This document shows positions 34,739-42,963 of a stretch of DNA of 64,000 nt, piece by piece; the first letter of the stretch is position 1; each line of letters starts with the position of its first letter. Below the pieces are notes generated by a model. It saw nothing but the letters and a program-made list of their open reading frames with translations, ran no database searches and was not told where the DNA came from. Made by a program: the position numbers and the translations under genes. This stretch comes from Streptomyces cavernae (GTDB lineage Bacteria > Actinomycetota > Actinomycetes > Streptomycetales > Streptomycetaceae), in the NCBI RefSeq assembly GCF_004023625.1, contig NZ_ML137710.1, positions 235,914 through 299,913 of the forward strand, in the 5' to 3' direction.

Positions 34739-35350
34739 GTGTGCACGCCGGTGGATGCCGAACAGGCATGGAGAGACCTGCAGCGCATCCGAGTGCCGCA
34801 GAAGCGGGTGTACGACGAGGTCGAGCGGTCCGCTGCGGGCGGCTGGGGCACCACCTGGGCCACGGCCGCGCTCATGTGGCTCTTCCTGGCCGGTCTGGGC
34901 TTCGACCTGCCCCGGTGGGGCGTGGTGCTGGTCCTCGCCGCGTACATCGCGCCGCTGAGCTTGCTTGCCGTGCTCCACAACCGCCGGAGCCGGGTGCGTC
35001 TGCACCACACCCGGTGCACCCGGCGGATGTTCGGCACCTTCGTCGCCGGGGCGGTGTTGACCGGCGGGACGACCTTGCTGTCCGACCGTCTGGTCGATTC
35101 GCTGGAGCCGATGCCCGCCAGTCTGATCCAGCCCACGGTTTCGGCGACGGTGTTCGTGCTGTTCGTCGGGCCTACCGGCCGCTGGGCGGCCGGGTCGGCG
35201 CGGGACCGCGGCACACAGGCGGCAGGCACGGCAGCAGCAGGTACGGGGGCAGCAGGTACGGGGGCGGCTAGCTCGGGAGCAGCAGGTACGGGGGCGGCAG
35301 GTGCGGGAGCGAGAGGCACGGGTTCAGCAGGCACGGGAGCGGACCGATGA
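34739..35350 (+). CDS. Small membrane protein of the ABC-export operon
   Basis: A 203-residue protein not recognised by family. It starts at GTG after GGGAGGG. A short N-terminal helical part (AWRDLQRIRVPQKRVYDEVE) is followed by four TM helices in two pairs (WATAALMWLFLAGLGFDL, VLVLAAYIAPLSLLAVL, a pair near 105-150). The tail is low-complexity Ala-Gly-Thr (AAGTGAAGTGAASSG) from a 15-bp repeat. The stop overlaps the next gene (ATGA). Possibly an accessory to the transporter. Confidence 0.75.
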   Translation: MCTPVDAEQAWRDLQRIRVPQKRVYDEVERSAAGGWGTTWATAALMWLFLAGLGFDLPRWGVVLVLAAYIAPLSLLAVLHNRRSRVRLHHTRCTRRMFGTFVAGAVLTGGTTLLSDRLVDSLEPMPASLIQPTVSATVFVLFVGPTGRWAAGSARDRGTQAAGTAAAGTGAAGTGAASSGAAGTGAAGAGARGTGSAGTGADR

Positions 35351-35733
35351 GCGTCCCCGCCGGCTTCGACGAACTGATCCACCCCGCCACCCGGCTGTCG
35401 GTGGTCGCGCTGCTCGCCGCCACCGAATGGGCGGACTTCGCGTTCGTCCGCGACAGTCTCTCGCTCAGCGACTCCGCGCTCTCCAAACAGCTGCACACCC
35501 TGGAGGAGGCCGGATACCTGGAGCTCCACAAGGACGGCGGCGGCCGCAAACGGCGCACCAGGGTACGGCTGACGGACCGCGGCCGCACCGCCTTCGAAGG
35601 GCACGTCGCGGCGCTCCGGGCGATCGTCGAGGGCGCCGGTCCTCTGGCGGCGACCGAAACACCACCACCCCCACTACGACCCGAAACACCACCACCACTA
35701 CGACAGCGACACCACTCGGGGGCAGGACGATGA
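35347..35733 (+). CDS. Winged-helix transcriptional regulator
   Basis: A 128-residue DNA-binding protein with a MarR/ArsR-like winged helix (PATRLSVVALLAATEWADFA, LSDSALSKQLHTLEEAGYLE and the wing KDGGGRKRRTRVRLTDRG). It resembles small regulators that head ABC-2 export operons. The last 30 residues are Pro-rich and disordered. It overlaps both neighbours by 4 nt and probably represses the operon at the palindrome at 34673-34713. Confidence 0.88.
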   Translation: MSVPAGFDELIHPATRLSVVALLAATEWADFAFVRDSLSLSDSALSKQLHTLEEAGYLELHKDGGGRKRRTRVRLTDRGRTAFEGHVAALRAIVEGAGPLAATETPPPPLRPETPPPLRQRHHSGAGR

Positions 35734-36665
35734 CGCCGAAGCACACATCCGCCGAGCCCGTCGTCCACGCGCGCGACGTGACGATGACGTACGGCGACAT
35801 CGATGTCCTCCACGGCGTCGACCTGGACATCCACCGCGGGGAGGTCTTAGCCCTGCTCGGACCCAACGGCGCCGGGAAGACCACCACCGTCGAAATCCTG
35901 GAGGGCTTCAGGCGGCGTTCCGCCGGTGAGGTGAGCGTCCTCGGTACGGACCCGGAGCGGGGCGACGACGCTTGGCGCGGCCGGATCGGACTGGTCCTGC
36001 AGTCCTGGCGCGACCACCGCCGCTGGCGGGTCGCCGAGCTGCTGAGGCACTTCGCCACGTACTACCCCGACCCGCGCGACCCGGCCGAACTGCTGGACCT
36101 GGTAGGCCTCACCGACCAGGCCGGCCGGCAGGTGGACCGGCTGTCCGGCGGCCGGCGCCGGCGGCTGGACGTCGCGCTCGGCATCGTCGGCCGCCCCGAA
36201 CTTCTCTTCCTGGACGAGCCGACCACCGGATTCGACCCGGAGGCGCGGCACGAGTTCCACGTCCTGGTCGAACGGCTGGCCCGCGACGAGGGCGTCACCG
36301 TCCTGCTCACCACCCACGACCTGGTGGAGGCCGAGCGGCTCGCCGACCGGATCGCCATGCTGGTCGGCGGCCGGATACGGGCCTGCGGAACGCCCGCGGA
36401 ACTGGCCCGGCGGGCCGCCGCCCAGGCCGAGGTCCGCTGGACGGCCGACGACGGGACGTCCCGCCGCGAACGCACCCAGGACCCCTCGCGGCTGGTCTGG
36501 GAACTCCACCGGCACGCGGACGGCCCCATCCCGGACCTGGAGGTGCGCCGCCCGACGCTGGAGGACACCTATCTGCACATGGTGCACCGGGAGGCCGACG
36601 GCACGGGCGGGGACGCAGACGAGGACGGGGACACGGGCGCGGACGGGGAGGCACAGGTCGCATGA
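35730..36665 (+). CDS. ABC transporter ATP-binding protein
   Basis: A 311-residue ATPase of the drug/ABC-2 export type. Walker A is GPNGAGKTT near 45, the Q-loop is LVLQSW, the signature is RLSGGRRRRLDVAL, Walker B is ELLFLDEPTTGFD and the switch His is in TTHD. The signature has Arg in place of the usual Gln/Glu after LSGG, seen in a subset of such exporters. The tail is acidic (GGDADEDGDTGADGE). It pairs with the permease it overlaps. Confidence 0.95.
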   Translation: MTPKHTSAEPVVHARDVTMTYGDIDVLHGVDLDIHRGEVLALLGPNGAGKTTTVEILEGFRRRSAGEVSVLGTDPERGDDAWRGRIGLVLQSWRDHRRWRVAELLRHFATYYPDPRDPAELLDLVGLTDQAGRQVDRLSGGRRRRLDVALGIVGRPELLFLDEPTTGFDPEARHEFHVLVERLARDEGVTVLLTTHDLVEAERLADRIAMLVGGRIRACGTPAELARRAAAQAEVRWTADDGTSRRERTQDPSRLVWELHRHADGPIPDLEVRRPTLEDTYLHMVHREADGTGGDADEDGDTGADGEAQVA

Positions 36666-37528
36666 GGAAGACACCCATGACGAACGGTTTGCGTGCCGGG
36701 ATCCAGCGCGGCGGCATCGAGCTGAGGCACCTCCTGCGCAACGGCAAGGAGATGTCCGGCCATCTGATCAACGTGGTCGTCGCGCTGCTCGTCGCCGCCT
36801 ACGTCAGCGACGACGTGCCCGGCACCCGGACGCCGATGTCCCATCTGGTGCTGGCGGGCTTCGCCGCCTACCTGCTGTTCCAGATCGGACTGATCAACTT
36901 CCCGCAGATACTCGTGACCGAGCGGGAGGAGGGCGCCCTGTTGCGGCTGCGCGCCACGCCCGGCGGGATACCGGCCTACCTCGTCGCCAAGTGCCTGCTG
37001 GTGGTCGTCCTGGCGGTCGGCTGTCTGGCTCTGCTCCTGGCGGCCGCGGCGCTGCTGGTGGACGGGCCACTGCCGCACGGGCAGGGCGACTGGCTGACGC
37101 TGCTGTGGGTCACCACGCTCGGGCTGCTCGCCGTCGTACCGCTGGGCGCGGCCATCGGCGCCGTGCTGCCCAATCCCCGCGAGGCGCTGGCGTTGATCAT
37201 GCTGCCGGCGATGGGGCTCCTGCTCACCTCCGGAGTGGTGTTCCCGATCACCTCGCTGCCCGTGCCGGTCCAGCAGGTGGCCGCGGTGTTCCCGCTCAAG
37301 TGGATGGCACAGGGCCTGCGTTCGGCGCTGCTTCCCGACGCGGCACGGACCGCCGAGGTGGCCGGCTCCTGGGAGCTTCCCATGGTCGCCCTGGTCCTGA
37401 CCGTCTGGGCGGTCCTCGGGTTCCTCCTCGCGGTGCCCCTCCTGCGCCGCGCCGCCCGCCGCGAGTCCGGCTCCCGCCTGTCCGCGCGGCACCGCAAGGC
37501 GGAACAGAGCGGCGCCCTGCCCACGTAG
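36662..37528 (+). CDS. ABC-2 type transporter permease
   Basis: A 288-residue permease with six TM helices. The motif FPQILVTEREEGALLRLRAT is the ABC-2 coupling loop. The late VFPITSLPVPVQQVAAVFPLKW region is typical of drug and polyketide exporters. It overlaps the ATPase gene by 4 nt and closes the four-gene operon. The cargo is unknown; an antibiotic or lipid is likely. Confidence 0.93.
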   Translation: MRKTPMTNGLRAGIQRGGIELRHLLRNGKEMSGHLINVVVALLVAAYVSDDVPGTRTPMSHLVLAGFAAYLLFQIGLINFPQILVTEREEGALLRLRATPGGIPAYLVAKCLLVVVLAVGCLALLLAAAALLVDGPLPHGQGDWLTLLWVTTLGLLAVVPLGAAIGAVLPNPREALALIMLPAMGLLLTSGVVFPITSLPVPVQQVAAVFPLKWMAQGLRSALLPDAARTAEVAGSWELPMVALVLTVWAVLGFLLAVPLLRRAARRESGSRLSARHRKAEQSGALPT

Positions 37529-37728
37529 ACGGCCTCGTTCACCGCCGCGGGGTAACACTGGGTACAGCACTCCCATCCGCCGCCGGTCCCCTCGCACGGG
37601 CTCCGGCGGCGCGCGGAACGCGCCCCGCGACCATGCGAAGTCGCAGATCAGCGTCTTGGGTGGGTGCGCTGCTCCCAGGGAGGACGGCGCCCTTCCAGGC
37701 GCCGGCCGGCTCGGCCAGAGTCGACGTC

Positions 37729-38499
37729 ATGTCAATGAACCGAACAACCACCGACGTTCCGGCCTCCCGCAAGGTCATCCTGGTCACCGGGGCCAGCAGC
37801 GGCATCGGTGAGGCCGTCGCCGCCCGGCTGGTGCGCGAGGGACACCAGGTGGTCGCCGGTGCGCGGCGGACCGATCGTCTGGCGGCGCTGGCCGAACGCA
37901 CCGCTCAGACGGCCGCCCGTTCCGGCGGCGGCCTGCACCCGGTGCGGGTGGACGTGACCGACCGCGACGACGTCGGCGCCTTCGTCGAGGACGCCCGTGA
38001 CCGCTTCGGACGGGTCGACGTCCTGGTGAGCAACGCCGGGGTCATGCCGCTGTCGCGGCTCGACGCCCTGCTCGTCGAGGAGTGGGACCGGATGATCGAC
38101 GTGAACGTCCGCGGGCTGCTGCACGGGATAGCCGCGGCCCTGCCGGTGTTCACCGCGCAGGGCGGCGGCCACTTCGTCACGGTGGCCAGCATCGGCGCCC
38201 ACGAGGTCGTGCCCACTGCCGCCGTCTACTGCGGCACCAAGTACGCCGCCTGGGCGATCACCGATGGCCTGCGCCAGGAGTGCGATCCCTCGATCCGGGT
38301 CACGACCATCTCCCCGGGGGTGGTGGCCTCCGAACTCGCCGACTCCATCACCGATCCCGGTGCAGCGCAGGCCATGCAGACCTACCGGGCGCACGCGATC
38401 GACCCGGACGCCATCGCCGGGGCCCTGTCCTACGCGCTCGCGCAGCCGGCCGACGTCGACGTCAACGAGATCGTCGTGCGGCCCGTTCGCCAACGCTGA
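37729..38499 (+). CDS. SDR-family oxidoreductase
   Basis: A 256-residue classical SDR: TGASSGIG near residue 20, NAGVMPLS, a Ser in TVASIGAH and YCGTKYA. Arg residues after beta2 (GARRTDR) favour NADP(H). An ATG at 37735 is an alternative start. It stands alone between the ABC operon and the convergent IclR gene, 200 bp from the former. The substrate is unknown. Confidence 0.92.
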   Translation: MSMNRTTTDVPASRKVILVTGASSGIGEAVAARLVREGHQVVAGARRTDRLAALAERTAQTAARSGGGLHPVRVDVTDRDDVGAFVEDARDRFGRVDVLVSNAGVMPLSRLDALLVEEWDRMIDVNVRGLLHGIAAALPVFTAQGGGHFVTVASIGAHEVVPTAAVYCGTKYAAWAITDGLRQECDPSIRVTTISPGVVASELADSITDPGAAQAMQTYRAHAIDPDAIAGALSYALAQPADVDVNEIVVRPVRQR

Positions 38500-38590
38500 C
38501 CAAGTCGTGGTCCCGCGGGCCGAGTACGCCGACGACCCCGGTCTCGGTCGCCCCGCGAATCTGCTGGTGGTCAGGATGGGCGGTGGGGGA

Positions 38591-40354
38591 TCAGGTCGGG
38601 GGGATCCGGGTGAAGCGGGTCGCCGTGTGCAGGTCCGTCTCGATGTGGGCTGCCGTCGCACGGAGGGCCGGGAGGACATCGGTCACGCACTCGGCAGGAG
38701 TGCGGCGGGTGGTGTGCATCGCCACGTTCACCGCTGCCACCGCCCTGCCCGCACGATCGCGGACCGGGACCGCGATGGAGCGCAGGCCCTCCTCCAACTC
38801 CCCGTCGACCAGGGCGTATCCCGTCCTGCGGACCTCGGCCAGGACGGCCGTCAGGTCCGACGGGCCCTTGGGCGGGTGGTCCGCCAGGATCGCCCGGCCC
38901 AGTGAGGTGGCCCGGGCGGGCAGGCGGGTGCCCACCGTGACGTTGACGCTCATGATGCGGCTCGTCGTGACGTGGGCCGTGTACTGGATGTCGTCGCCCA
39001 CGAGCACCGCCAGCGACGTCGAGTCGTGGACGCTCGCCGCGAGTTCGGCGAGGTGCGGTTCGGCGATCCGGGGGAGTGTCGTACGGGACAGGGGTGGGAA
39101 GCCGAGCGCCAGGACGCGCGGGGTGGGGCGGAACCTACGGCCGTGCGTGGTGACGTAGCCGAGGTGGTCCAGGGTGATGAGGGCGCGGCGGGCCGTGGCC
39201 CGGGCGAGCCCGGTGGCCTGTGCGACCTCGGTGAGCGTCAGTTCGGCCCGTCCCTCGTCGAAGGCCGTCAGAACGGTCAGGCCGCGCGCGAGGGATTCGA
39301 CGAACTCCCGGCCCAGCTCCTGCTTGGACGCCCCCGTCCACGCGGCGAGGCCTGACGGTGCGGGGCGTACCTCCGGCTCGGGTGCGTCCCGCAACCGCTG
39401 TTCCATCGCGTCCACCGTCTCCCTCAGCCGGGGCAGCAGCGTGTCGCGCAGCGAGGCGGCCGTGTGCCGGCTCGTGTGGCTCACCACGTTGGCCACGCAG
39501 GCGACGCGGCCGGCCTCGGCCGCCCGTACGGGTACGGAGATGGCCACCAGTCCCGGTTCGATGAGCTGGTCGTCCAGGGCCCAGCCCCGGGCGCGTGCCT
39601 CGCGGGTGCGGGCCTCGAAGTCCTCCTCGGCCGGGGCGTCCTCCCGTGGCGGTACCGCCGGGAATCCGCGGTCCTGCGGATCTGCGGCCCGCCGCGCCCG
39701 CCAGCGCGACCACTCCGCCGCTCCCCACTCCATGGCGAACAGCGGGCCCGGCGCGGTGCGTTCGGCCGGGAGCAGGTCGCCGATGCGGAAGCTCAGCGAC
39801 ATCGCCCGACGCCGGGTCGCCTGGTGGATGAAGCGGATACCGTCCCCGTCGCCCACCGCCAGCGAGACGGACTCGTCCAGTTCGTCCGCGAGGGCGTCGG
39901 CGTAGGGGTCCAGCAGGCGGGGCAGGCGCAGCGCCGACAGATAGGCGTTGCCCAGTTCCATCAGCCGGGGTGCCAGCACCGCGTCCCGGCCGTCCAGGCG
40001 TACGTAGTCCATGCGCGTCAAGGTCGCGGTGATCCGGTCGACCGTCGAGCGGGCCAGGCCCGTCGCTCGCTCCAGCGCACTCAGGCTCAGCGCCCCGTCC
40101 GCCTCGGTGAGCCGCAGCAGCACGGTGATCCCGCGCATGAGGGGGGTCACTGCCTCGGCCGGTGCGGCTGCCTGGGGCGGCTCGGAGGCCTCGGCCGGTG
40201 CGGCTGCATCGGCAGGTGCGACTGCCTCGGTCGCCGCGGCGGCCTCGGTCGGCGTGGCTGCATCGGCAGGTGCCGCGGGGTCCTCGCTCCCCGGCCCGGG
40301 GGAGCCGGAAACGGGCACCGGCACGGAACTCACCGGCCCGGCGTTCGCTGACAT
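38591..40354 (-). CDS. Tandem (double) IclR-family regulator
   Basis: A 587-residue protein with two complete IclR units. An Ala/Pro-rich disordered stretch covers residues 1-68. Unit one has a winged HTH (ALERATGLARSTVDRITATL) and an effector domain to about 320. Unit two has its HTH (LTEVAQATGLARATARRALI) near 380 and an effector domain ending near 580. A typical IclR regulator is about 260 residues, so this is an internal fusion or duplication whose halves have diverged. It may bind two operators or two ligands. It is convergent with the SDR gene and divergent from nothing nearby, so targets are unclear. Confidence 0.92.
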   Translation of the reverse strand: MSANAGPVSSVPVPVSGSPGPGSEDPAAPADAATPTEAAAATEAVAPADAAAPAEASEPPQAAAPAEAVTPLMRGITVLLRLTEADGALSLSALERATGLARSTVDRITATLTRMDYVRLDGRDAVLAPRLMELGNAYLSALRLPRLLDPYADALADELDESVSLAVGDGDGIRFIHQATRRRAMSLSFRIGDLLPAERTAPGPLFAMEWGAAEWSRWRARRAADPQDRGFPAVPPREDAPAEEDFEARTREARARGWALDDQLIEPGLVAISVPVRAAEAGRVACVANVVSHTSRHTAASLRDTLLPRLRETVDAMEQRLRDAPEPEVRPAPSGLAAWTGASKQELGREFVESLARGLTVLTAFDEGRAELTLTEVAQATGLARATARRALITLDHLGYVTTHGRRFRPTPRVLALGFPPLSRTTLPRIAEPHLAELAASVHDSTSLAVLVGDDIQYTAHVTTSRIMSVNVTVGTRLPARATSLGRAILADHPPKGPSDLTAVLAEVRRTGYALVDGELEEGLRSIAVPVRDRAGRAVAAVNVAMHTTRRTPAECVTDVLPALRATAAHIETDLHTATRFTRIPPT

Positions 40355-40427
40355 GGACTCTCCGATGGCGCTACGGATCTCGGAACGCCACCGTAATGCG
40401 TCGCCCGCTCGCCGTCCCCGGCGGTTC

Positions 40428-41705
40428 TCAGCGCCGGGTCACCAGCACCCGGTAGTCACCGGCCGCCTGTGTCCCCGTCACGCTGATCCCTATCCCGCGC
40501 CTGCGGTCCTCGAAGTTCTCGCCGGGGCCGAAGGGCGCGTCCGACAGTTCGGCGTGCACGTTGGGGCTGCGGGTGCAGCCGCCGCTGTTCCGCTTGGAGT
40601 CGAAGACGGTCACCGGTCCGCTTCCCGTGTCCACGCCCGCGTCGACCCGGTATATCAGCACGCCCGGCCGGCACACCTCCTCGTCGTTGCCGCCCCGGGT
40701 GCGCAGTTCGACGGCGTATCCGGACCGGGCGGACAGCGGGACGACGACGAGCTTGAGCCCGCCGGCCCGGGACAGCGGGCTCAGGACGTGTTCGCTCCTG
40801 CCCGGTGCCGCGACGCAGCCGACCTGGGAGTCGTCCAGCCAGCCCAGCTTCCACTTGTGCCAGCCGAGGAAGTCGTTGTTGGCCCCCCAGTCCTCGCTCA
40901 TGATGTCCCAGTGCCCGACCGCGCCCCCGCCGTCCTGGGTGTAGAGGTCGGGGAGCCCGAAGACGTGTCCGTTCTCGTGCGGGAGTACGCGGTAGCCCGT
41001 GTCGCCGTACGAGCCGGAGCCGTCGTCCTGGCGGCTGTAGACGAACGAGGCGTTGGCGACCGCCACCCCGTCGGCGACCGGTGCGTCCGCGTTCCCCGCG
41101 AAGGTCACCGACAGCACGGTGTCCAGGGCGGAGGGGCCGGCGTTCGGGGTGACCAGGACGTTCACCAGGTCGTAGGAGCGGAAGTCCACCTCCGGGTCGG
41201 CGGCCGCCACGATGTCCTGGGCGAGCGCTCGGTACGCGGGCTCGAACGGGGCGCCGCGCGCTATCCCGTATCCGGCGAACGGCCTGGGCATCCGCAGCCA
41301 GCGCGTTATGGGAGCCTCGGGGCGGTAGTCGAGGCGGCCGTACGAGCTGGTGGTGAACCACTCCTGGGTCTGCGGGAAGAACTCGGCGAGGCGGGTCAGG
41401 GCGCTGCCCTGACCGGGTGCGTCGGGGAAGTCGACCATGAGGTTGAGGGCCCGTACGGTGCCCGTGGAGCGGGCGTAGCCGGGGCCGGTCGGGATGCCCT
41501 CGGAGAGCTGGACGTCCAGCGGGCCGCTGATCCTGCAGGGGCCGTGGCCCGTGGTGTGTGCCAGGGTGACGGGTCCGCCGGTGTTCGGCGTGTCACCGGT
41601 CAGTCGTCCGGAACCGGCCGCGGTGCTGATCGTCAGGGTGAGCAGGGTGACCGAGGCGAGGGCTGCCGCGCGGCGCTGGCGTATCCGTCGGCTGGGCGGC
41701 TGCAT
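40428..41705 (-). CDS. Secreted M6-like zinc metalloprotease
   Basis: A 425-residue exported protein. A signal peptide covers about residues 1-31 (RRIRQRRAAALASVTLLTLT). The zinc motif reads HENGHVFGLPDLY (HExxH), with a following WDIMSEDWG Met-turn, the pattern of the immune-inhibitor-A/M6 clan. The C-terminal beta domain ends in RVLVTRR. It is probably an extracellular protease. No inhibitor or partner is adjacent. Confidence 0.9.
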   Translation of the reverse strand: MQPPSRRIRQRRAAALASVTLLTLTISTAAGSGRLTGDTPNTGGPVTLAHTTGHGPCRISGPLDVQLSEGIPTGPGYARSTGTVRALNLMVDFPDAPGQGSALTRLAEFFPQTQEWFTTSSYGRLDYRPEAPITRWLRMPRPFAGYGIARGAPFEPAYRALAQDIVAAADPEVDFRSYDLVNVLVTPNAGPSALDTVLSVTFAGNADAPVADGVAVANASFVYSRQDDGSGSYGDTGYRVLPHENGHVFGLPDLYTQDGGGAVGHWDIMSEDWGANNDFLGWHKWKLGWLDDSQVGCVAAPGRSEHVLSPLSRAGGLKLVVVPLSARSGYAVELRTRGGNDEEVCRPGVLIYRVDAGVDTGSGPVTVFDSKRNSGGCTRSPNVHAELSDAPFGPGENFEDRRRGIGISVTGTQAAGDYRVLVTRR

Positions 41706-41860
41706 CCCTGCACCCTTCGCTCCCGGCAGTCGGCCCGCACCGACTGCGCCCTGCGATCACCCTGTGCCGGAGCGTGCACGGGCGCGCGCTGGAGTCGACC
41801 GATCGTGGGTTTCTTGCTCGCCGAGCGTGTGACGCGCATCACGGGAAGGTCGGGAAATAA

Positions 41861-41919
41861 CCGGGGATCGTTTCCCCGTTTAGTCTGGTGTCCGAGCGAA
41901 ACGGGGAAACGATCCCCGG
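41861..41919. promoter_or_regulatory. Nested palindromic operator upstream of tetR
   Basis: Two perfect 21-bp arms (41861-41881 and 41899-41919) pair across 17 nt. Each arm is itself a dyad (CGGGGA-TCGTT-TCCCCG), so the region offers two identical repressor sites. It lies about 150 bp before the TetR start. It is probably the TetR operator. Confidence 0.8.
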
Positions 41920-42073
41920 ATCGCGGTACGGCAGGCAGACCCGGGACGGGAAGTTCGGGCATGCGAGCCGAGATCAGAAGTTCGGGCATGCGGACCGAGC
42001 CCGGAACTTCGGCCACGCAGACCGAGACCAGGAGTTCGGGCAGCAGTCCCGAGACGAGAGGAGTACGCCGTGA
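41888..42073 (+). CDS. Possible small repeat-containing ORF coupled to tetR
   Basis: An open frame of 61 residues from a GTG at 41888 to a TGA that overlaps the TetR GTG (GTGA). It encodes four 9-residue repeats of the type RDQKFGHAD because of the 27-bp repeat array. No Shine-Dalgarno is evident and the frame starts inside the operator spacer, so translation is uncertain. It could be a leader that couples translation into TetR. Confidence 0.3.
   Translation: MSERNGETIPGSRYGRQTRDGKFGHASRDQKFGHADRARNFGHADRDQEFGQQSRDERSTP
41950..42057 (+). repeat. 27-bp tandem repeat array, four copies
   Basis: Four contiguous 27-bp units, of which the first two share GAAGTTCGGGCATGCG and the later two are more diverged. 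The array ends directly at the ribosome-binding site of tetR (GAGAGGAG). Confidence 0.93.
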
Positions 42074-42744
42074 GCACCGCCACCCGCGAACCGCGCCGAG
42101 CGCCCCGGCCGCGTGCCGATGCGCTGCGCAACCGGGAGCGGATCGTCACGGCGGCCCGTGAGATGTTCACCGAGCACGGGGGCGAGGTTCCGCTCGACGA
42201 GATCGCCCGTCGGGCCGGCGTCGGCAACGCCACGCTGTACCGCAACTTCCCGGACCGTGACGCATTGGTCCGTGAGGTCGTCTGCTCGGTCATGGACCGC
42301 ACGTCCGCGCAGGCGGAACGGGCGCTCGCCGAGACTGGCGACGCGTTCGCGGCTCTGTCGCGGTTCGTGCACGCCGCCGCCGACGAGCGGATCAGCGCGC
42401 TGTGCCCGATGGCCTCCAGCACCTTCGACGAGCACCACCCCGACCTCGAGGCCGCGCGCGAGCGGGTCGAACAGCTGGTCGAGATGCTCATGGAGCGCGC
42501 CCGGTCCGCCGGGCAGCTCCGCTCCGACGTGGGCGTCGGCGATCTGATGATCGCCACGGCCCAGCTCAGCCGGCCCCCGGCCGGGACCGGATGCGAGCAC
42601 TTCGACCGCTTCGTCCACCGGCATCTGCAGCTGTTCCTGGACGGGCTGCGCGCCCCGGCCGGCTCCGAACTGCCCGGCAAGACCACGACCATGGAGGATC
42701 TCCGACAGGCCTGCCTCGAACGAGCCGGAACGAAGGCGAGCTGA
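42070..42744 (+). CDS. TetR-family regulator adjacent to MFS pump
   Basis: A 224-residue repressor. HTH: NRERIVTAAREMFTEHGGEV, then PLDEIARRAGVGNATLYRNF. The C-terminal domain resembles the TetR/SbtR-like ligand domain (AAADERISALCPMASSTFDE). GTG start after GAGAGGAG. It precedes a co-directional MFS pump by about 220 bp, so it likely controls that pump and itself through the palindrome at 41861-41919. Confidence 0.93.
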   Translation: MSTATREPRRAPRPRADALRNRERIVTAAREMFTEHGGEVPLDEIARRAGVGNATLYRNFPDRDALVREVVCSVMDRTSAQAERALAETGDAFAALSRFVHAAADERISALCPMASSTFDEHHPDLEAARERVEQLVEMLMERARSAGQLRSDVGVGDLMIATAQLSRPPAGTGCEHFDRFVHRHLQLFLDGLRAPAGSELPGKTTTMEDLRQACLERAGTKAS

Positions 42745-42963
42745 CCTCGGCCTGCCCTGCGACACCGTCGAGGGTCGTCAAGCAGACGACCGCGAGTGTC
42801 GCCTGAGATGACCGCAGAGGATCGCCCCACAGCCCAAGGCCCCCGCGGCCCGCCCGCACAGACAGACCGATCGACCGGCCGCCGTCAGCGTCGACGTGCC
42901 GTGCCGGCACCGTATTCATTTTTTCTTTGCCATTTCCTGCGAAGTACCGGAGTGGGTACCCCC

